This document shows positions 52,268 through 60,980 of a DNA stretch of 64,000 bases, in pieces. Made by a program: the position numbers and the translations under genes. The stretch comes from BPGX01 sp037447455 (GTDB taxonomy: Bacteria > Bacteroidota > Bacteroidia > B-17B0 > Aurantibacillaceae). The stretch lies in contig JBBIGQ010000005.1 of assembly GCA_037447455.1 (NCBI GenBank), positions 62,001 to 126,000 of the forward strand, written 5' to 3'. How positions within the stretch are numbered: position 1 is the stretch's first letter; each line of letters starts with the position of its first letter. The notes under the pieces were generated by a model. That model searched no databases. It worked only from the letters and a program-made list of their open reading frames with translations, and was not told the DNA's origin.

Positions 52268-52471
52268 ATGACAGGAAGTATCTCTGTAATTGGTGCCGGA
52301 CTAGCAGTTATCGGTGCCGGACTTGGAATCGGAATGATTGGCGGTAAAGCAATGGATGGCATTGCACGTCAACCCGAAGCACTAAACAACATTAGAACAA
52401 CTATGCTTATTGCAGCTGCTCTTATTGAAGGGGTAGCATTATTTGGTATAGTTGTATCACTAATGAAGTAA
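52268..52471 (+). CDS. atpE: F1Fo ATP synthase subunit c
   Basis: Ring-forming Fo subunit of 67 residues with two membrane helices. The first is Gly-rich (GAGLAVIGAGLGIGMIGGKAMDG), the polar loop is ARQPE and the second helix carries the proton-binding Glu54 in AALIEGVALFG. The sodium-type ligand signature around the carboxylate (Glu followed by Ser/Thr) is absent, which points to protons. A strong hairpin follows the gene before atpF. Confidence 0.96.
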   Translation: MTGSISVIGAGLAVIGAGLGIGMIGGKAMDGIARQPEALNNIRTTMLIAAALIEGVALFGIVVSLMK

Positions 52472-52475
52472 ACTT

Positions 52476-52518
52476 TTTTCTGCCTCTTAATGCTTGATTA
52501 AGAGGCAGAAAATTTTTT
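52476..52518 (+). terminator. Terminator-like hairpin between atpE and atpF
   Basis: A perfect 15-bp stem (TTTTCTGCCTCTTAA at 52476-52490, TTAAGAGGCAGAAAA at 52498-52512), loop TGCTTGA, followed by TTTTTT at 52513-52518. It starts 4 bp after the atpE stop and ends 5 bp before the atpF start. Partial termination or 3'-end protection here would raise atpE transcript above the downstream genes, in line with the many c subunits per enzyme; that role is inferred. Confidence 0.85.
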
Positions 52519-52523
52519 GAACC

Positions 52524-53057
52524 ATGATAAATTTTAAATATATGTTATCATTCATCATATTAAACGCACTCACTACCCCTTCTGTAGGGCTAATTTTTTG
52601 GACAAGCATTGTGTTTGTTCTCCTTTTTTTGATTTTATCCAAATTTGCATGGAAACCTATTTTATCCGCTATAAAAAGCAGAGAACAAAAAATTGAATTA
52701 GCATTATCAGAAGCCGAAAAAGCCCGGCAAGAAATTCAAAAGTTAAAGACCGATAATGAAAAACTATTAATGGAAGCAAGAGCAGAAGCCGATACGATAT
52801 TAAAAGAAGCCCGGGAAATAAAAGAAAAAATGATAGCAGAAGCCAAAACAGATGCACAAAAAGAAGCCCAAAAAATTATATACTCTGCCCAAGAAAGTAT
52901 TAATGCACAAAAAGCGGCTGCAATAGATGAAATAAAACAACAAGTGGCGCTACTCTCTATTGATATTGCATCTAAAATATTAAAAAAAGAATTATCAAAT
53001 GCCGATGCTCAAAAACAGTTGGTAAAGCAAATGTTGGAAGAAGCAACACTTAATTAA
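52524..53057 (+). CDS. atpF: F1Fo ATP synthase subunit b
   Basis: Peripheral stalk subunit of 177 residues. One N-terminal membrane helix (GLIFWTSIVFVLLFLILSKFAWKPIL near residues 23-48) is followed by a long charged coiled coil rich in Glu, Lys and Ala. A second ATG at 52542 (MLSFIILN) would shorten the product by six residues. It lies just behind the hairpin and 6 bp before atpH. Confidence 0.95.
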   Translation: MINFKYMLSFIILNALTTPSVGLIFWTSIVFVLLFLILSKFAWKPILSAIKSREQKIELALSEAEKARQEIQKLKTDNEKLLMEARAEADTILKEAREIKEKMIAEAKTDAQKEAQKIIYSAQESINAQKAAAIDEIKQQVALLSIDIASKILKKELSNADAQKQLVKQMLEEATLN

Positions 53058-53063
53058 AAATTT

Positions 53064-53609
53064 ATGATTGCAGCACACCGATATGCCCAAGCCATTTTGA
53101 ATCTGGCGCAGCAACAAAACGCTACAGAAGAAATATATAACCACTCTAAAAATATATTATCCATCCTAAAATCCAACAGAGATTTTTACAATTTCTTAAA
53201 GAGCCCTCTTATTAAATCCGACAAAAAAGAAAAAATAATCCGGCAGATTTTTGAAAAACATCTGCATATCATACTTATTCAATTGATTAGTATTTTGTGT
53301 AGAAAACGAAGAGAAACTATATTTCCGGAAATTTTGGAAGCCATTCTTGTAGAATACAAGAAAAGAAATAATATCGTTACCGCCCAATTGGTAACTGCCT
53401 TTAAATTTGATGACGAATTAAAAAAATTATTGTTGGAAAAAATTAGAATCTGGAAAAAAACAGACCGTGTTGAATTAAACGAAATAACAGATGAAACTAT
53501 TATTGGAGGTTTTATCTTAAAAACACAAGATGAACAAATAGATACAAGCATTCAATCACAATTAAATAAATTGTACCAATCCTTCATTCAAACTAACTCA
53601 TTAAATTAA
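53064..53609 (+). CDS. atpH: F1Fo ATP synthase subunit delta
   Basis: Stalk subunit that joins subunit b to the top of F1. The 181-residue product has the OSCP pattern: HRYAQAILNLAQQQ at the N-terminus, FYNFLKSPLIKSDKKEKII near residues 41-59, and the C-terminal ITDETIIGGFILKTQDEQIDTSIQSQLNKL near 140-170. Four bp before atpA. Confidence 0.94.
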   Translation: MIAAHRYAQAILNLAQQQNATEEIYNHSKNILSILKSNRDFYNFLKSPLIKSDKKEKIIRQIFEKHLHIILIQLISILCRKRRETIFPEILEAILVEYKKRNNIVTAQLVTAFKFDDELKKLLLEKIRIWKKTDRVELNEITDETIIGGFILKTQDEQIDTSIQSQLNKLYQSFIQTNSLN

Positions 53610-53613
53610 TTTT

Positions 53614-55194
53614 ATGATAGAAATTAAACCATCTGAAATTACCAATATCTTAAAAGAACAAATTTCAGGACTTAAAACGGAAGCCGAATTACAGGAAATA
53701 GGAACCGTATTGCAGGTGGGGGACGGAATCGCCAGAATTTACGGGCTCACTAATGTTCAATCCGGCGAATTAATTGAATTTGACAATGGCATACAAGGAA
53801 TAGCGTTGAACCTTGAAGAAGATAATGTAGGTGCCGTATTATTAGGTTCCAGTGAAGGAATAAAAGAAGGTAGTACCTGCAAAAGAACACACCGCATTGC
53901 CTCTATTCGTGTAGGCGAAGGAATGTTAGGTCGTGTAGTCAATACGCTTGGTCAACCTATTGACGGGAAAGGACCTATCAAAGGTGAATTATATGAAATG
54001 CCGATTGAACGAAAAGCCCCCGGTGTTATTTATCGCCAACCCGTTAATGAACCCCTTCAAACCGGTATTAAAGCCATTGATGCGATGATACCTATTGGAC
54101 GTGGCCAAAGAGAATTGGTAATTGGCGATAGACAAACCGGTAAGACCTCTATTTGTTTGGATACCATCATCAATCAAAAAGAATTTTACGATGCCGGGAA
54201 ACCCGTATATTGTATTTATGTAGCAATCGGACAAAAAGGTTCTACCGTTGCACAAATTGTAAGAACTTTGGAAGAATATGGCGCCATGCCTTATACGATT
54301 ATAGTGGCTGCCAATGCTTCGGATCCAGCTCCCATGCAGTTTTATGCGCCTTTTGCCGGTGCCGCCATCGGTGAATTTTTCAGAGATACCGGCAGACCAG
54401 CATTGATTATTTACGATGATTTGTCAAAACAAGCCGTAGCATACAGAGAAGTATCCTTGTTATTACGTCGTCCGCCCGGACGGGAAGCATACCCGGGAGA
54501 TGTGTTTTACTTACACTCTCGTTTGCTGGAAAGAGCGGCCAAAATTATTGCAGATGATGCCATTGCAAAGCAAATGAATGATTTGCCCGATAGCATCCGA
54601 CACATGGTAAAAGGAGGTGGCTCATTAACCTCGCTTCCTATCATTGAAACGCAGGCCGGAGACGTTTCGGCTTATATCCCAACGAATGTCATTTCCATTA
54701 CCGACGGGCAGATATTTTTGGAGTCCAATTTATTTAATGCCGGTGTTCGCCCTGCTATTAATGTTGGAATATCAGTTTCTCGTGTGGGTGGTAACGCTCA
54801 GATAAAATCTATGAAAAAAGTGGCTGGTACTTTAAAATTAGATCAGGCACAGTATAGAGAATTGGAAGCGTTTGCCAAGTTTGGCTCTGATTTGGATGCT
54901 GCTACAAAGAATATTTTAGATAAAGGTGCCAGAAATGTGGAGATTCTGAAGCAGAATTTATTTTCACCCATGCCCGTTGAAAAACAAATTGCGATCATTT
55001 ATGCCGGCACAAAAAATTTACTCCGAAATGTACCAGTGAATAAAGTAAAAGAATTTGAAAAAGATTATCTTGCCATACTTGAAGCCCAATATAAAGAAAC
55101 ATTGGAAAAATTGAAACAGGGATTAATTGACGATTCCATTACAGATGTTCTTGAGAAAGTAGCCAAACAAGTAGCAGAGAAATACGGTAAATAA
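53614..55194 (+). CDS. atpA: F1Fo ATP synthase subunit alpha
   Basis: Non-catalytic nucleotide-binding subunit of F1. The 526-residue product has Walker A GDRQTGKTS near residues 171-179, ALIIYDDLSKQAVAYREVSLLLRRPPGREAYPGDVFYLHSRLLERAAK near 265-312, and the regulatory-site signature PAINVGISVSRVGG near 383-396. The catalytic beta subunit (atpD) and epsilon (atpC) are not in this cluster, as usual in Bacteroidota. Confidence 0.98.
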   Translation: MIEIKPSEITNILKEQISGLKTEAELQEIGTVLQVGDGIARIYGLTNVQSGELIEFDNGIQGIALNLEEDNVGAVLLGSSEGIKEGSTCKRTHRIASIRVGEGMLGRVVNTLGQPIDGKGPIKGELYEMPIERKAPGVIYRQPVNEPLQTGIKAIDAMIPIGRGQRELVIGDRQTGKTSICLDTIINQKEFYDAGKPVYCIYVAIGQKGSTVAQIVRTLEEYGAMPYTIIVAANASDPAPMQFYAPFAGAAIGEFFRDTGRPALIIYDDLSKQAVAYREVSLLLRRPPGREAYPGDVFYLHSRLLERAAKIIADDAIAKQMNDLPDSIRHMVKGGGSLTSLPIIETQAGDVSAYIPTNVISITDGQIFLESNLFNAGVRPAINVGISVSRVGGNAQIKSMKKVAGTLKLDQAQYRELEAFAKFGSDLDAATKNILDKGARNVEILKQNLFSPMPVEKQIAIIYAGTKNLLRNVPVNKVKEFEKDYLAILEAQYKETLEKLKQGLIDDSITDVLEKVAKQVAEKYGK

Positions 55195-55241
55195 AACAAA
55201 TATATTCCTTGACGAATTAAAAAATTAATCAACACACGTTT

Positions 55242-56132
55242 ATGCCAAATTTAAAGGAAGTACGAAATAGGATAACATCGGTGAATTCAACTATGCAGAT
55301 AACCAATGCTATGAAAATGGTAAGTGCTGCAAAGTTGAAAAAAGCACAAGACGCTATTTTGCAATTAAGACCATACGCTAATAAATTAAAATCCATTATT
55401 CAAAATGTAAGTGTCGGATTAGACATTTCTGAAAACCTTTATTCAAGAGATAGTGAAAAGAAACAAAATATTCTTATTATTCCTGTTTCAAGTAACAGAG
55501 GATTAGCCGGCGCTTTTAATTCCAACATACATAAAAAATTAAATGAAGTAGTAAATCAGATTCAGATTGAAAATAAAAATTCTAACATACTAGTTTTACC
55601 TGTTGGTAAAAAAGTTACTGAATTTTGCCGTAAGAAAAATTTAAATTTATTAAGCATAGAAAATCAGAATATAGATTTGTATGAGCTTTCTGAAAAACCA
55701 AAATTTGAAAACGCCGCTGTATTAGTAGAAACTATTCTAAAGTTATTTTTGGATAAAAAAATTGATGCTGTTCTGCTTCTGTACAATCAGTTTAAAAATG
55801 TGGCTGTACAATATCCTATAGTAGAAGAATTCCTGCCTATAAAAAAATCAGAAGATTTAAAGAATACCAGTATAGATTACATTTTTGAGCCCAATAGAAA
55901 CTACATCATTGATACACTTATCCCACAATCTTTAAAAACGCAGTTTTATAAAGCACTGTTAGATTCCAATGCTTCTGAACACGGCGCCCGTATGACGGCC
56001 ATGCACAAAGCAACGGATAACGCCAAAGAATTATTACGAACACTGCGTATTGATTACAACAAAGCCCGACAAGCCGCTATTACGAAAGAAATACTTGAAA
56101 TTGTAGCTGGTGCCGAGGCCTTGAAATCATAA
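55242..56132 (+). CDS. atpG: F1Fo ATP synthase subunit gamma
   Basis: Central shaft of F1. The 296-residue product starts with the conserved helix LKEVRNRITSVNSTMQITNAMKMVSAAKLKKAQ and ends with ARMTAMHKATDNAKELLRTLRIDYNKARQAAITKEILEIVAGAEAL, the two coiled-coil strands of the shaft. The middle is divergent and Asn/Lys-rich. Last gene of the ATP synthase block, 47 bp after atpA. queA follows after 41 bp. Confidence 0.96.
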   Translation: MPNLKEVRNRITSVNSTMQITNAMKMVSAAKLKKAQDAILQLRPYANKLKSIIQNVSVGLDISENLYSRDSEKKQNILIIPVSSNRGLAGAFNSNIHKKLNEVVNQIQIENKNSNILVLPVGKKVTEFCRKKNLNLLSIENQNIDLYELSEKPKFENAAVLVETILKLFLDKKIDAVLLLYNQFKNVAVQYPIVEEFLPIKKSEDLKNTSIDYIFEPNRNYIIDTLIPQSLKTQFYKALLDSNASEHGARMTAMHKATDNAKELLRTLRIDYNKARQAAITKEILEIVAGAEALKS

Positions 56133-56173
56133 ATTCGTTCAACTTATCATTCACCTAATAATCCCGTAAGATT

Positions 56174-57223
56174 ATGAAATTATCCATGTTCAAATTTAAT
56201 CTGCCAAAAGATTTATTGGCAGAGTATCCGGCAAAAGAAAGAGATCAAAGCCGGCTAATGGTTGTGCACAAAAATACAGGTAAAATTGAGCACAAAATGT
56301 TTAGAGATATCATTGATTATTTTGATGAAAACGATGTTTTTATACTCAATGATACAAAAGTTTTTCCGGCACGACTGTATGGAAATAAAGAAAAAACAGG
56401 CGCTAAAATAGAAGTGTTCTTATTAAGAGAGATTAACGCCGAAATGAAAATATGGGATGTGCTGGTTGATCCCGCCAGAAAAATAAGAATAGGAAATAAA
56501 ATCTATTTTGGACAAAATGAAGAATTGGTAGCAGAGGTTATTGATAATACAACTTCAAGAGGTAGAACGTTAAGATTTTTATTTGAAGGCCCTTACGAAG
56601 CGTTTCGTAAAAAATTGTATGAATTAGGGGAAGTGCCTTTACCTAAATACATTAAGAGAAAACCTGAATCGATAGACGCTGAAAGGTATCAAACGGTTTA
56701 TGCTAAAAACGAAGGGGCTGTGGCAGCACCTACCGCTGGCTTGCATTTTAGCAGAGAACTCTTAAAAAGAATGGAAATCAAGGGTATTCAATTTGCTACC
56801 ATTACTTTACATGTTGGACTGGGTACCTTTAGGTCTGTTGAAGTGGAGGATTTGAGTAAACACAAAATGGAAAGTGAAGAATATATCATACCAGCTAATG
56901 CTGCTAAAACTATTAACGAGGCATTGGATAACAAAAAACGTGTGGTGGCAGTAGGTACAAGTGCTGTGCGAACTATAGAATCTTCTGTATCTACCACTGG
57001 AAGATTAAATCCTGGAATTGGCTGGACGAATAAGTTTATATTTCCTCCCTATCAAATTCACATTCCTAATGCGCTAGTAACCAATTTTCACACACCGGAA
57101 TCAACTCCTCTCATGCTCACAGCTGCATTTGGGGGGTATGAATTGATTATGCGGGCATATAAGGAAGCCGTAAAAGAAAAGTATCGCTTTTTTACTTATG
57201 GTGATGCGATGTTAATTATTTAA
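56174..57223 (+). CDS. queA: S-adenosylmethionine:tRNA ribosyltransferase-isomerase
   Basis: Transfers and isomerises the ribosyl part of AdoMet onto 7-aminomethyl-deazaguanine in tRNA, forming epoxyqueuosine. The 349-residue product has FNLPKDLLAEYPAKERDQSRLMV near residues 8-30, NDTKVFPARLYGNK near 61-74, APTAGLHFSRELL near 187-199, TLHVGLGTFRSVEVEDLSKHKMESEEY near 211-238 and TNFHTPESTPLMLTAAFGG near 303-321. Complete and of normal length. Confidence 0.97.
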   Translation: MKLSMFKFNLPKDLLAEYPAKERDQSRLMVVHKNTGKIEHKMFRDIIDYFDENDVFILNDTKVFPARLYGNKEKTGAKIEVFLLREINAEMKIWDVLVDPARKIRIGNKIYFGQNEELVAEVIDNTTSRGRTLRFLFEGPYEAFRKKLYELGEVPLPKYIKRKPESIDAERYQTVYAKNEGAVAAPTAGLHFSRELLKRMEIKGIQFATITLHVGLGTFRSVEVEDLSKHKMESEEYIIPANAAKTINEALDNKKRVVAVGTSAVRTIESSVSTTGRLNPGIGWTNKFIFPPYQIHIPNALVTNFHTPESTPLMLTAAFGGYELIMRAYKEAVKEKYRFFTYGDAMLII

Positions 57224-57292
57224 TAAGGTATTTGATACAAAATTGAACAGAAGTAAAAAGTTGTTAATTGAGGGCTTGTTGTTTTTCATTTA

Positions 57293-57324
57293 TTTGTCAT
57301 TCTATAAAATTATATTCAAATTTG
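57293..57324 (+). promoter_or_regulatory. Promoter of trxA
   Basis: TTTG (57293-57296), 20 bp, then CAAATTTG (57317-57324), one mismatch from TAnnTTTG. The trxA ATG is 14 bp after the -7 element, so trxA is probably transcribed on its own. Confidence 0.6.
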
Positions 57325-57337
57325 CGGCTAAAAAATT

Positions 57338-57655
57338 ATGGCTTTACAAGTGAATGACAACAATTTTGAAGAGGTTGTACTCAAAAGTGGTCAACCAGTA
57401 TTGGTAGATTTTTGGGCGGAATGGTGTGGTCCTTGCCGGGCTATTGGTCCTGTTATTGAAGAGTTATCAAAGCAATATGAAGGCAAGGCAGTTGTTGTAA
57501 AAGTGAATACAGATGAAAATCCGGTTACGCCTACCAATTATGGCATCAGAAGCATTCCTACTTTACTTTTTTTCAAAAATGGACAGGTAGTAGATAAATT
57601 AATTGGTGCTGTTCCTAAATCTAGCATTCAAGCAAAGTTAGACGCTTTGATTTAA
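57338..57655 (+). CDS. trxA: Thioredoxin
   Basis: Cytoplasmic disulfide reductase of 105 residues. The active site WAEWCGPCR has Cys30 and Cys33; the cis-proline loop is GIRSIPTLLFFKNGQ near residues 72-86. Asp24 below the active site is kept. It stands alone between queA and a convergent pseudouridine synthase gene. Confidence 0.97.
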   Translation: MALQVNDNNFEEVVLKSGQPVLVDFWAEWCGPCRAIGPVIEELSKQYEGKAVVVKVNTDENPVTPTNYGIRSIPTLLFFKNGQVVDKLIGAVPKSSIQAKLDALI

Positions 57656-57725
57656 ATTAAATAAGAGCAATAGTAGAAAGTAGGATATTTTTTGACTTAT
57701 TATTTTTCTTAGAATTAAAAAGGGT

Positions 57726-58571
57726 TTAAAGCATTTTAAGATATTGTATTTCTTTTTCGGAAAGAAATCTCCATTTGCCTCTTGGAAGATTCTTTTTTGT
57801 CAGCCCTGCATACATGACTCTATCTAGTTTGATGATCTCATATTCAAGATGCTCAAATATTCTTCTTATGATGCGGTTTTTACCGCTATGTATTTGAATA
57901 CCTAATTCATTTTTACTTCCCATGACATAGCTAAGTGCATCGGGTTTAATAAAGCCGTCTTCTAATTCAATACCTTGTGCTAATTTTTGAACGTCGTTGT
58001 ATGAAAAGTTTCGGTTGAGTTTTACATGGTATAATTTAGGTATTTGTGATTTGGGATGCATAAGTTTATCGGCTAGTTCACCGTCATTGGTGAATAGTAA
58101 TAATCCGGTGGTTTGCCGGTCTAATCTTCCGACTGGGAATATTCTTTCTTTGCAGGCATTGCTAATCAATTCCATTACGGTTTTTCTGTTTTGAGGGTCT
58201 TTGGTGGTGGTTAAGTAATCTTTGGGTTTATTCAAAAGCAGGTACACTTTTTTTTCGTTTTTTATCTTTTGTCCTTCTACTTCTACAATATCTGTTGGTT
58301 TTACTTTGTAACCAAGAGTTGTAATAGTGGTATTATTAACTTTTACAACGCCTGCTTCAATAAGTTGATCGGCTTCTCTTCTTGAACATATTCCTGAATT
58401 AGCAATATACTTGTTTAATCGTATGCTTTGGTTCTCAGTGTTTGAAGGGGAATGAATGTTGTTATTGTTTTTTTGATAGGAATATTTTTTGTTAGTATAT
58501 TTAGAATGTAATTGGGAGGTGCTTTTATTTTGATTGGAGGTCTTGTTTTTTTTATTTTTATTTTTTCTCAT
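57726..58571 (-). CDS. RsuA/RluB-family rRNA pseudouridine synthase
   Basis: Pseudouridine synthase acting on rRNA. The 281-residue product has a roughly 50-residue Lys/Asn/Ser-rich N-terminal tail of low complexity, then an S4 RNA-binding domain (IRLNKYIANSGICSRREADQLIEAGVVKVN near residues 50-80), then the catalytic domain with VGRLDRQTTGLLLFTNDGELA near 143-163, where the Asp of GRLD is the nucleophile, and HSGKNRIIRRIFEHLEYEIIKLDR near 228-251. RluB (23S) is more likely than RsuA from the overall pattern, but the target is not certain. It follows the PBP gene by 33 bp. Confidence 0.9.
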   Translation of the reverse strand: MRKNKNKKNKTSNQNKSTSQLHSKYTNKKYSYQKNNNNIHSPSNTENQSIRLNKYIANSGICSRREADQLIEAGVVKVNNTTITTLGYKVKPTDIVEVEGQKIKNEKKVYLLLNKPKDYLTTTKDPQNRKTVMELISNACKERIFPVGRLDRQTTGLLLFTNDGELADKLMHPKSQIPKLYHVKLNRNFSYNDVQKLAQGIELEDGFIKPDALSYVMGSKNELGIQIHSGKNRIIRRIFEHLEYEIIKLDRVMYAGLTKKNLPRGKWRFLSEKEIQYLKML

Positions 58572-58604
58572 AGGTAGTTGTATTAAAGATATGCTGTTGA
58601 AAAA

Positions 58605-60854
58605 TTATTCAAACCAGTCGTGTGATTTAAATTCAAAGTTTAGGTCGTTATTTTTATCGTATTTAGAGCAATCTAATTCTATATTACTAAGATTGGGTGG
58701 CTTTGGAAAATCGCCTTGGTAGACATTTAATGTTTTATCGGCATATACTTTTTGAAAAAATTTAGCCCATATTGGCAATGCCATAGAAGCGCCTTGTCCC
58801 ATTTCTAAAGTATTAAAGTGAATGCTGCGTTCATCTCCGCCTACCCAAGCGCCTGCTACCAGTTCGGGTGTAAGTCCAATAAACCAACCATCTGAATTGT
58901 TTTGTGTGGTGCCCGTTTTGCCGGCAATGGGGTTTTTTAGACCAAATTTATATCGTAAGCGCACCCCTGTTCCATAATCGACCACGCCACGCATGAGTTG
59001 TATCATGATATAGGATTTTTCTTCGTTGAACACTTCGTTGGTTTTTGGTATAAATTGTTCCAACACTTTCCCGTTTTTATCTTCAATTCTGGTAATAAAT
59101 ATAGGTTCAATATAGGTGCCTTTGTTGACAAAGCTGGCATTGGCGCCGACCATTTCAAAGAGCGATATGTCTGCTGTTCCTAAACACAAGGAAGGCACTT
59201 CTGGTAATTCTGAGGTGATGCCTAATCGTTTGGCTAATTGCACAACAGCGTGAGGACCAAATTGCTTCATTAGCCAGGCAGAAATATAATTGATGGAATT
59301 AGCTAAAGCATAGCGTAAAGTAACGAGTTTTCCGGTACCTTTTTCGCCGTCAGAATTATCGGGACACCATTCTCTGCCAAGGTCGTCTGTGATACAGGTT
59401 CTTACATTAGGCACCTGATAGCAAGGCGAATACCCTTCCTGAATAGCAAGCGCATAAACGAATGGCTTGAAGGTAGAACCGACTTGTCTTTTTGATGATT
59501 TGACGTGATCGTATTTGAAGTGTTTGTGATTAATGCCGCCTACCCATGCTTTAATGAAGCCGGTTTGTGGTTCCATAGCCATGAATCCGCATTGTAAAAA
59601 GGTTTTGTAATAGCGGATACTGTCCCATGGGGTTAATAGAGTGTCTTTTTCTCCATTCAGTGTGTAGATACGCATTGGAAACTTTTGGTGAAACGTTTTT
59701 AGTATTTCTTCTTCTTTCCATCCTTGCTTTTTTAATGCTTTATATCGGTCTGTTCTTTTGGCAGAGGTCAGCATAATATCTTCAATTTCTTTTTTGGTAA
59801 GGTTCCAGGCGAAAGGGGCATTGCGTTTGTTTTTACATTCTTTGAAAAAGGCCATTTGTAAATCTTTCATATGTTCTTTTACGGCTTCTTCTGCGTACTG
59901 TTGCATACGACTGTCAATAGTAGTGTATATTTTTAATCCGTCTTTGTAAAGATTGTATGGTTCTCCTGTTTCAGGGTTGATGTGATTTTTACACCATTCT
60001 TTCAGAAAATATTCCCGGATATATTCTCTGAAATAAGTAGCTAATCCTTCGTTATGACTTTCAGGATTAAATTTTAAACCAAGTGGCAATACAATTAATG
60101 AATCGTAATTTTGAGGGGATATAAAGCCGTATTTTTTCATTTGCGATAGCACAATATTTCTTCTTTTCAAGGCTTTTTCAGGGAAACGGATTGGATTGTA
60201 TAAGGAGGGGTTTTGTGCCATACCTACCAACATGGCGGCCTGCTGGATATTTAAACTGTCTGGTGTTGTGCTAAAGTATATTTTGGAAGCCGATTTAATG
60301 CCGACGGCGAGATTCAGAAAATCAAAACGATTAAGATACATTGTCATGATTTCTTCTTTGGTATAATTTCTTTCCAAACGAATGGCAATAATCCATTCTT
60401 TTATTTTTCTCATTATTAATTGGGCTTTGTTTAATTTTTCTCTTGGGAACATCATTTTAGCTAATTGCTGAGTTAAGGTGCTGCCGCCGCCTTTGGAACT
60501 ACCTGTAAATACGCCATAAGCAGAACGAAAAAGGGCTTTGATATCAATGCCACTGTGCTCATTGAACCGAATATCTTCTGTAGCTAACAAGGCCTTGATG
60601 AGCCATGGATTCAGTTCTTTATATTCTGCATTAATTCTATTTTCAGCATAATATTTTCCTAATATTTTATTATCAGAACTTAAAATGACTGTTGCGATAT
60701 TGCTTTTGGGGTTCTGGAGTTCTTCAACGCTTGGTAGTTTTCCAAACAGATCTTTTGAAACTAAGAATGCTATTAAAAATAATAGGAGAAACGGTAACCA
60801 GACAATTGCCCATATCCATAATGGGGAAAAAGGTAATTTATCTTTATGAGACAT
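58605..60854 (-). CDS. Penicillin-binding protein 1A (bifunctional peptidoglycan synthase)
   Basis: Class A PBP that polymerises and cross-links peptidoglycan. The ATG at 60854 (MSHKDKLPFSP) gives 749 residues. The frame also contains a TTG at 60875, but that codon lies inside a perfect -7 promoter element. One membrane anchor sits near residues 14-36. The glycosyltransferase domain has LLATEDIRFNEHSGID near 84-99 and KGGGSTLTQQLAKMMFPRE near 115-133. The transpeptidase domain has the SxxK serine in GSTFKPFVY, SxN in ANSINYISAW and KTG in GKTGTTQNNSDGWFIG near the C-terminal third. Confidence 0.96.
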   Translation of the reverse strand: MSHKDKLPFSPLWIWAIVWLPFLLLFLIAFLVSKDLFGKLPSVEELQNPKSNIATVILSSDNKILGKYYAENRINAEYKELNPWLIKALLATEDIRFNEHSGIDIKALFRSAYGVFTGSSKGGGSTLTQQLAKMMFPREKLNKAQLIMRKIKEWIIAIRLERNYTKEEIMTMYLNRFDFLNLAVGIKSASKIYFSTTPDSLNIQQAAMLVGMAQNPSLYNPIRFPEKALKRRNIVLSQMKKYGFISPQNYDSLIVLPLGLKFNPESHNEGLATYFREYIREYFLKEWCKNHINPETGEPYNLYKDGLKIYTTIDSRMQQYAEEAVKEHMKDLQMAFFKECKNKRNAPFAWNLTKKEIEDIMLTSAKRTDRYKALKKQGWKEEEILKTFHQKFPMRIYTLNGEKDTLLTPWDSIRYYKTFLQCGFMAMEPQTGFIKAWVGGINHKHFKYDHVKSSKRQVGSTFKPFVYALAIQEGYSPCYQVPNVRTCITDDLGREWCPDNSDGEKGTGKLVTLRYALANSINYISAWLMKQFGPHAVVQLAKRLGITSELPEVPSLCLGTADISLFEMVGANASFVNKGTYIEPIFITRIEDKNGKVLEQFIPKTNEVFNEEKSYIMIQLMRGVVDYGTGVRLRYKFGLKNPIAGKTGTTQNNSDGWFIGLTPELVAGAWVGGDERSIHFNTLEMGQGASMALPIWAKFFQKVYADKTLNVYQGDFPKPPNLSNIELDCSKYDKNNDLNFEFKSHDWFE

Positions 60855-60872
60855 ATAGTTTAAGCTAGGTTG

Positions 60873-60880
60873 CAAATGTA
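60873..60880 (-). promoter_or_regulatory. Candidate -7 element for the PBP1A gene
   Basis: Reads TACATTTG on the minus strand, an exact TAnnTTTG match, 18 bp upstream of the ATG at 60854. It overlaps the only upstream in-frame start (TTG at 60875), so it supports the ATG. No TTG is seen at the -33 spacing. Confidence 0.5.
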
Positions 60881-60962
60881 ATGTTATTTATTGAATAATG
60901 ATGGAGGTATTTTGTGTGTGATGAGTAACTGTTATTTTTATATATGGCAGAAAAAATATAAG

Positions 60963-60980
60963 TTCGGCTTTATAGACGAA
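60963..60980 (+). repeat. Direct repeat, left copy
   Basis: TTCGGCTTTATAGACGAA, 18 bp, matching 61642-61659 at 17 of 18 positions in the same orientation. The left copy sits exactly where the homology of the DUF3307 frame begins. Confidence 0.7.

Noticed and set aside
57656..57725. Terminator between convergent trxA and the pseudouridine synthase gene
   Set aside because: T-rich, but no stable stem could be drawn.
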